Assembly: GCF_014192105.1 (NCBI RefSeq)
Contig: NZ_JACHXK010000003.1
Coordinates: 434,001 to 498,000 of the forward strand
Origin: Paenibacillus phyllosphaerae
GTDB taxonomy: Bacteria; Bacillota; Bacilli; Paenibacillales; Paenibacillaceae
Length of the DNA stretch: 64,000 bases
Direction: 5' to 3'
The translations under genes were made by a program, and so were the position numbers. Positions within the stretch are counted from its first letter, which is position 1. The number at the start of each line of letters is the position of its first letter. Positions 59,522 through 64,000 of the stretch are shown here, one piece after another. Under the pieces are notes generated by a model. That model ran no database searches and was not told where the DNA came from. It was given only the letters and a program-made list of their open reading frames with translations.

Positions 59522-60886
59522 GTGGTCAAGAAACTTTTGCTTTCATTAGGTGCATTATCCTTGTTGTTCCCGGCATTATCGTACGCGGATGATCCTTCAG
59601 CAGCACAATTGAACATGGGTCTTAATGCCCTGTGGGTTATGGTTGCTGCTATTCTAGTCCTATTGATGCAAGGCGGATTTATCCTGCTGGAGTCCGGTTC
59701 GACGAGAATGAAGAACGCCGGACACGTTGCAGGTAAAACAATCTTCACGCTTGGTCTTTGTTCGTTGATTTATTGGGCAGTGGGTTATGGATTCACTTTC
59801 GGCGCTGACAGCTCGGAAGCCTTGAATAAGTTTATCGGTACCGGCAGCTTCTTCTTCGATCCTTCGATCTCTGCTGGCGAAGGCGACAATTATCCTTCGA
59901 CGATCTTCTTCATATTCCAACTTGCTTTCGCATCGATTTCCTTGAGCATCGCATGGGGCGGTTTCGCGGAACGCGCTAAACTTTCTTCCTATCTTATCTT
60001 TACGATTCTATTCACGGCCGTTATCTATCCCGTTGTAGCTCACTGGATCTGGGGCGGCGGCTGGCTTGCACAAGACGGCGCGCAAGACTATGCCGGTTCC
60101 ACCGTCGTTCACTTGACAGGCGCGCTTGCTGCATTCGCGGCAACCGTTCTACTGAAACCCCGTATCGGCAAATTCAATAAAGACGGCTCGGCGAACGAAA
60201 TTCTGGGTCACAACCAAGTGTTCAGCGCATTGTCCGTATTGCTCCTGTGGGTAGGTTGGTTCGGCTTCAACGCTGGTTCTGCACTTAGCGTAGGCGATGG
60301 CTTCTTCGGTTACGTTGCCTTCAACACGCAACTTGGCGCCGCTGGCGGTGCGGTTGCAGCACTCTTGATCTCCTGGCTCGTAGCGGGTAAAGCGGACATT
60401 ACTTCGATGTTGAACGGTGCGCTTGCCGGTCTCGTTGCCATTACAGCTTCTTGTGCGTTCGTTGCTCCATGGGCAGCGGTAGTTATTGGTCTGGTCGCTG
60501 GCGTACTCGTATTCTTCAGCGTCAAGTTCTTCGAAAAGATGAAAGTCGACGATCCGATCTACGCGCTGTCCGTACACGGTGCAGCTGGTATCTGGGGTAC
60601 ACTTGCAAATGGTATCTTCGCTACGCAAGAACTTGCTGAGAAAGTTGGCGTTGGCCAAGGCGGTCTGATCGATACGGGCAGCTGGCACCAACTGTGGGTT
60701 CAATTCGAATCCGTTGTTGTCTGCGGCGCATACGTCCTTGCAGCCTCGTTCCTGATTCTTGGCGTCATGAAGCTGGTTATGGGCTTCCGTGTAACAGAAG
60801 AGCAAGAAATCATTGGTCTGGACCTTTCCGAGCATGGCACTTACGGCTACCCGGAACAAATGAAAAAAGCCCAACAAAACCTGTAA
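59522..60886 (+). CDS. amt: Ammonium transporter
   Basis: A 454-residue Amt with a cleavable-looking signal peptide (to about SYADD, residue 20) and eleven helices. Seen: GGFILLESG, FAERAKLSSY, WGGGWLA, WFGFNAGSAL (central-pore region) and the twin-His motif in ALSVHGAAGIWG. It takes up ammonium. GTG 59522 has GAGGGAG eight bases upstream; GTG 59513 lies inside that SD. A GlnR-type box and a good promoter precede it. No PII gene (glnK) adjoins; instead a DUF294 nucleotidyltransferase gene follows. Confidence 0.95.
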   Translation: MVKKLLLSLGALSLLFPALSYADDPSAAQLNMGLNALWVMVAAILVLLMQGGFILLESGSTRMKNAGHVAGKTIFTLGLCSLIYWAVGYGFTFGADSSEALNKFIGTGSFFFDPSISAGEGDNYPSTIFFIFQLAFASISLSIAWGGFAERAKLSSYLIFTILFTAVIYPVVAHWIWGGGWLAQDGAQDYAGSTVVHLTGALAAFAATVLLKPRIGKFNKDGSANEILGHNQVFSALSVLLLWVGWFGFNAGSALSVGDGFFGYVAFNTQLGAAGGAVAALLISWLVAGKADITSMLNGALAGLVAITASCAFVAPWAAVVIGLVAGVLVFFSVKFFEKMKVDDPIYALSVHGAAGIWGTLANGIFATQELAEKVGVGQGGLIDTGSWHQLWVQFESVVVCGAYVLAASFLILGVMKLVMGFRVTEEQEIIGLDLSEHGTYGYPEQMKKAQQNL

Positions 60887-60940
60887 TTCCATGTTAAAAT
60901 CGAACTAGATTTTCATGCGATAAGAAAGGGAGAGGGCAGC

Positions 60941-62011
60941 ATGAACGATCCGGTCGGTACGCAGCTGCTGACATTGATTCGAACAGCGGACGATATGAAG
61001 ACGCTGCGTGGATTACGGGATCAATTCCATGACCAGATGGGGTCTCTGCTCTCCGAACAACCGGTTGAACAATTTTATAATCATCTGAATGACGTGCATG
61101 ATGCGCTGATTCAGCGGACTATCGCACTTTCAGAAATGCAAATGGCACGGTTGGGGAATGGTTCCCCGCCCGTGCCTTATGCATATATATTGTTCGGCAG
61201 CGGTGGCAGAAAAGAGCAGACATTCTCCAGTGACCAAGATAGTGGATTGATCTATCGCGATCCAGAGGACGAATTCGAACGGGACGAAGTCAAACGGTAT
61301 TTTGAACAATTCGCAGTTACAATCGTGCAATCCTTGCAACAATTGGGTTATCCGCCATGCGAAGGCAACGTTATTAGCAACAATCTGGATTGGAACCATT
61401 CGCTGACCGAATGGCAGCATAAGCTTAACGGTTGGTTCGAGGATCCGAATTGGGAGCGGGTTCGTTACCTGCTTATTGTGGCGGATGGCCGCTGCGTATA
61501 CGGGCAAGAAGAACTGCTCAGTGCGCTCAAACGTCATTTTTATTCCGACATGTTGAAGAATCCAGTCATTGTCAATCATATGTTGAGCAATACGATGCGG
61601 CATAAGGTGCTTATCGGTGTATTCGGACAACTTCTGAAAGAGCAGTATGGCGAGGATGCTGGCAGCCTTGATGTGAAATACGGCGCCTATATTCCGATGG
61701 TGAATTCCATTCGATTATTAGCTATCCAGGCCGAGCTGCACGAGACCTCGACATTGGCCCGCATTCAAGAACTGAAAGCTAGGGGCAGATTGACCGATGA
61801 GGATGCCCAGGCGTATACGGTTGCATTCAAGCTGTTCCTTCGGTTGCGTCTAATGACGACCGAGCGCGAGGTGGACGCGATGTATGGGAACAATGGCAAG
61901 TTAGCGAGCCGTCGATTAACGAAGGAGTTGATCGATGAGCTGAAAACCGCCCTGCGCGTAGGGAAGAAACTCCAACGGCAGGTTCATCGCCTAATGGGCG
62001 GCAAAATGTGA
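60941..62011 (+). CDS. DUF294 GlnD-like nucleotidyltransferase
   Basis: A 356-residue protein of the DUF294 putative nucleotidyltransferase family. The catalytic motif is GSGGRKEQTFSSDQDSGLIY (about 82-101), the GlnD-like GSxxRxE...DxD pattern. A C-terminal DUF294_C helical domain follows. CBS domains present in many relatives are absent. The substrate is unknown; neighbouring amt suggests nitrogen signalling, which is inference. ATG 60941 follows AAAGGGAGAGGG. It ends 16 nt before the exonuclease gene. Confidence 0.85.
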   Translation: MNDPVGTQLLTLIRTADDMKTLRGLRDQFHDQMGSLLSEQPVEQFYNHLNDVHDALIQRTIALSEMQMARLGNGSPPVPYAYILFGSGGRKEQTFSSDQDSGLIYRDPEDEFERDEVKRYFEQFAVTIVQSLQQLGYPPCEGNVISNNLDWNHSLTEWQHKLNGWFEDPNWERVRYLLIVADGRCVYGQEELLSALKRHFYSDMLKNPVIVNHMLSNTMRHKVLIGVFGQLLKEQYGEDAGSLDVKYGAYIPMVNSIRLLAIQAELHETSTLARIQELKARGRLTDEDAQAYTVAFKLFLRLRLMTTEREVDAMYGNNGKLASRRLTKELIDELKTALRVGKKLQRQVHRLMGGKM

Positions 62012-62027
62012 GGTGTATGGGGAATCC

Positions 62028-62762
62028 ATGAAAGAGCAAAAAGGCGTCGGACGGATGTGGCATTTGTATAAAATGGGTGGCATTACACCGGCGATTGCTT
62101 CGATGCTTGGGGCGCAGAATGCGCAGCAAATGGCATTTATCCGCTCCATGTCCAAAGAGCAGCGCAAGCAGTCCGCCATGGAGCAACCTCTGGATGAGAT
62201 GGAAGTGATCGTCTTTGATCTGGAGACGACCGGGTTCTATCCCTATAACGGCGATGAGATCATCTCCGTCGGTGCCGTTAAGCTGACGGGCATGCAGCTG
62301 CACGAAGAGCAGATTTTCTACAGCCTGGTTAATCCGAAGCGAAGAATTCCGAAGCATATTACCGAGTTAACCGGCATTACGAACGATATGGCCGAGGATG
62401 CCCCGGATCTGATGCAGGTGCTGCATGACTTTATGGAGTTTGTCGGCAAAAGAATGCTCGTCGCACACGCGAGCGGTCATGATAAGCAGTTTCTGAATGC
62501 GGCCTTATGGCGTACTTCGAAAATAAACCTGACCCATCGCGTACTCGATACGATGATGGTGGCCAAGTGGCTGGAACCGAATCGGGAAGGGTACGGCCTG
62601 GATGAATTGTTGACGGACGGCGGCATCGAAATCACGCAGCGGCATCATGCGCTTGAAGACTCCTTGATGACGGCGCGGTTGTGGCAACGTTACTTGAAAC
62701 GGATTCTGGCGCGCAATATTACAACGTTAGGTGACTTATATGCTTATCTGAGTAAACATTGA
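62028..62762 (+). CDS. DEDDh 3'-5' exonuclease (DnaQ-like)
   Basis: A 244-residue protein with a basic N-terminal extension (about 1-55) and a DnaQ-type exonuclease domain. Exo I is VFDLETTGFYPYNGDEI (Asp and Glu), Exo II lies in RMLVAHASGHDKQF, and Exo III is HHALEDSLMTARLW (His and Asp), so it is of the DEDDh type. It may act in repair or RNA processing. ATG 62028 follows GTGAGGTG with a rather long gap. Its 3' end overlaps the convergent JAMM gene by 27 nt. Confidence 0.88.
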   Translation: MKEQKGVGRMWHLYKMGGITPAIASMLGAQNAQQMAFIRSMSKEQRKQSAMEQPLDEMEVIVFDLETTGFYPYNGDEIISVGAVKLTGMQLHEEQIFYSLVNPKRRIPKHITELTGITNDMAEDAPDLMQVLHDFMEFVGKRMLVAHASGHDKQFLNAALWRTSKINLTHRVLDTMMVAKWLEPNREGYGLDELLTDGGIEITQRHHALEDSLMTARLWQRYLKRILARNITTLGDLYAYLSKH

Positions 62763-63209
62763 AGGGAGCCATGTTTGTCCTGCCTTCCGATATACCTTCA
62801 CATGGGCAATATTAGAGGCATCGCGATCAGCCAAAGAGATAATCCAATAGGTAGGAATAGAGGACCACTGCATGCCCGCTAGATCGGCTTGTGACGGGAT
62901 AGGCGGCGTCGTTGGATGAGAGTGGAAGAAACCGACAAGGGATTGTCGGTTTTTTTGCATGGCATAATAGGCGCTAACCCATTCTTCAGGCGCGAATGAA
63001 AAAGTGAAGCTTCTGCTTGTCGCTCGGTTCGCGATGGGATAGACGGTTTCGATCGACAGACGTGTCGATTCGGTATCGATAAATTGGCCTCCCAGTATTC
63101 CGCACGCCTCGTTAGGCAGTGCGGAGCCGGAGAGAGAGATCATCCGCAAGAGGGCCTGTGAATGGATGAGAATGGTGGAATCCGGGAGGTTCAATGGTTG
63201 CTCTTGCAC
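62736..63209 (-). CDS. JAMM/MPN+ metalloprotease-family protein (M67)
   Basis: A protein of about 157 residues with a complete JAMM motif: Glu in NEACGILGG, then HSHPTTPPIPSQAD, the H-x-H and S-x(2)-D zinc site. Bacterial members cleave protein-tagged or sulfur-carrier substrates. The start is GTG 63209 with GAGG eight bases upstream; a longer frame runs to 63278 and would overlap the MFS gene. TATACT on the minus strand near 63250 with a TG extension may be its promoter. Confidence 0.85.
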   Translation of the reverse strand: MQEQPLNLPDSTILIHSQALLRMISLSGSALPNEACGILGGQFIDTESTRLSIETVYPIANRATSRSFTFSFAPEEWVSAYYAMQKNRQSLVGFFHSHPTTPPIPSQADLAGMQWSSIPTYWIISLADRDASNIAHVKVYRKAGQTWLPSMFTQISI

Positions 63210-63261
63210 GGTATCAGCCTCGCTTGCCGTTCGTTTGCCCTTTAGTATACCATACGGCGGT

Positions 63262-64000
63262 TTAACCGCCAGTGTCACCGGCTTGCTTAGGCGGATGGAC
63301 GAATGCGGCTACAAGACCGAGTCCAGCAAGGCTTAGGCCAGCTATGACGCTGTAGAGCAGAATATCGGACTTGCTGGCAAGCCATCCGAATAATGGAGGG
63401 CCGAATGCGACACCCAAGAATCGAAGGCTGTTATATAGGGAAGTAATCATCCCCCGATGCTGACGGTCGACGGCGCCCGTAATTAAGGTGTTGAGACAAG
63501 GCAATAGAAGCCCTGTACCCACGCTGCTTAAGCTTGCGAGTCCGATAACGACCCAGACGTTCTTATAGAAGAAGGCCGCAGCAGCCAAAGAAACGGCCAT
63601 TAGCGCAAGTCCGATCACCATAAGGCGCCGCATCAGCGTGCCATTGTTCTTGATATGGTGGCCTGTCATGTAGGAGGTAATGACCAGTCCTAGCAGAGGG
63701 ATCGCCAGAATGCCGCCTTTGGCCACACCTTCAATCGAGTAAGGCGGTTTCTCGAGAATATCGGACAGGCGGAACAGAACGCCGAACAGGATGAAGAGGC
63801 CAAGTGAGCCAGAGACGAAGGCAGAGATGAGCCAACGCCCTTTCTGCTTGAACAGTTTCACGATATTGCCGAGATATTCCTTAATCGATGGCGGTTCCTG
63901 TTTTGATTCAGGTTCTTTGATGAAGAACATCATGGCTGCGAACGAAGCGGCACAGAACAACGGAAAGGCGAATAAAGGCGCATACCAAACAATCATCGCT
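63262..64000 (-). CDS. MFS transporter, 5' end outside the window
   Basis: The C-terminal 245 residues or so of a major facilitator transporter: a charged central loop (FFIKEPESKQEPPSIKE) followed by six helices, including SSVGTGLLLPCLNTLITGAV and RGMITSLYNSLRFLG. The frame remains open to the window edge, so the start is missing. The family resembles drug-efflux (DHA1/YvmA-like) carriers; substrate unknown. The stop codon lies in a GGCGGT/ACCGCC hairpin. Confidence 0.85.
   Translation of the reverse strand, partial: AMIVWYAPLFAFPLFCAASFAAMMFFIKEPESKQEPPSIKEYLGNIVKLFKQKGRWLISAFVSGSLGLFILFGVLFRLSDILEKPPYSIEGVAKGGILAIPLLGLVITSYMTGHHIKNNGTLMRRLMVIGLALMAVSLAAAAFFYKNVWVVIGLASLSSVGTGLLLPCLNTLITGAVDRQHRGMITSLYNSLRFLGVAFGPPLFGWLASKSDILLYSVIAGLSLAGLGLVAAFVHPPKQAGDTGG

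Overview
The window looks like a chromosomal segment of an endospore-forming Firmicute of the Paenibacillaceae type (Paenibacillus, Cohnella and relatives). This is inferred from gene content and order, not from a database search. Base composition is moderate. Shine-Dalgarno sites are strong (AAGGAGG-like), GTG and TTG starts are frequent, and sporulation genes (spo0B, safA, bofC, a SpoIID-domain gene, spoVB) are interleaved with housekeeping genes. Much of the order follows the Bacillus subtilis rpmA-to-yrrO region: rplU-prp-rpmA-spo0B-obg, pheB/pheA, safA, bofC, ruv, queA-tgt-yajC, spoVB-comN-secDF, recJ-apt-relA-dtd, hisS-aspS-tcdA-rarA-cymR-iscS-mnmA, yrrD, yrrI-alaS-ireB-ruvX-DUF1292-mltG-trhP.

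Layout. 1-4.6 kb: the 3' part of RNase G, then L21, the L27-processing protease Prp, L27, a Spo0B-like phosphotransferase and the GTPase Obg. 4.7-8.5 kb: an amino-acid operon (pheB, hom, thrB, pheA). 8.6-11.3 kb: the spore morphogenetic LysM protein SafA, with an unusual Gly/Tyr/His repeat region, and BofC. 11.4-18.9 kb: ruvCAB, a DCC protein, a SpoIID-domain protein, queA, tgt and yajC. 19-23 kb: membrane proteins (PAP2, TIGR04086, DUF421, SpoVB). 23-29.8 kb: comN, separate secD and secF, a CDF-family protein lacking its usual metal ligands, recJ and apt. 30-32.7 kb: the (p)ppGpp enzyme and dtd. 33-37.8 kb: a T-box leader, hisS, aspS and tcdA. 37.8-42.4 kb: mntH behind a tandem-repeat leader, rarA, and a CorC/HlyC-type protein. 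42.5-46.3 kb: mnmA, cymR, iscS, yrrD and a zinc-ribbon protein (sulfur handling and tRNA thiolation). 46.4-55.5 kb: an AI-2E-type protein, an alaS T-box and alaS, ireB, ruvX, two DUF1292 genes, mltG and two U32 genes. 55.6-64 kb: a chemoreceptor with a sigma-D-like promoter, YugP-type protease, a MerR regulator, amt with a DUF294 nucleotidyltransferase and a DEDDh exonuclease, a JAMM protease and a partial MFS transporter.

The most interesting observation is a pair of 105-nt sequences (26717-26821 and 36863-36967). They align almost without gaps and share two hairpin modules with compensatory base changes. Each sits about 30 nt upstream of a start codon (recJ and tcdA). I do not recognise the family; it may be an undescribed structured leader RNA or dispersed element. 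Other notable signals are a 45/46-bp tandem repeat between promoter and start of mntH, a perfect GlnR/TnrA box upstream of amt with an adjacent hairpin, a LexA-like box at rarA, and a possible SD-sequestering leader at rplU.
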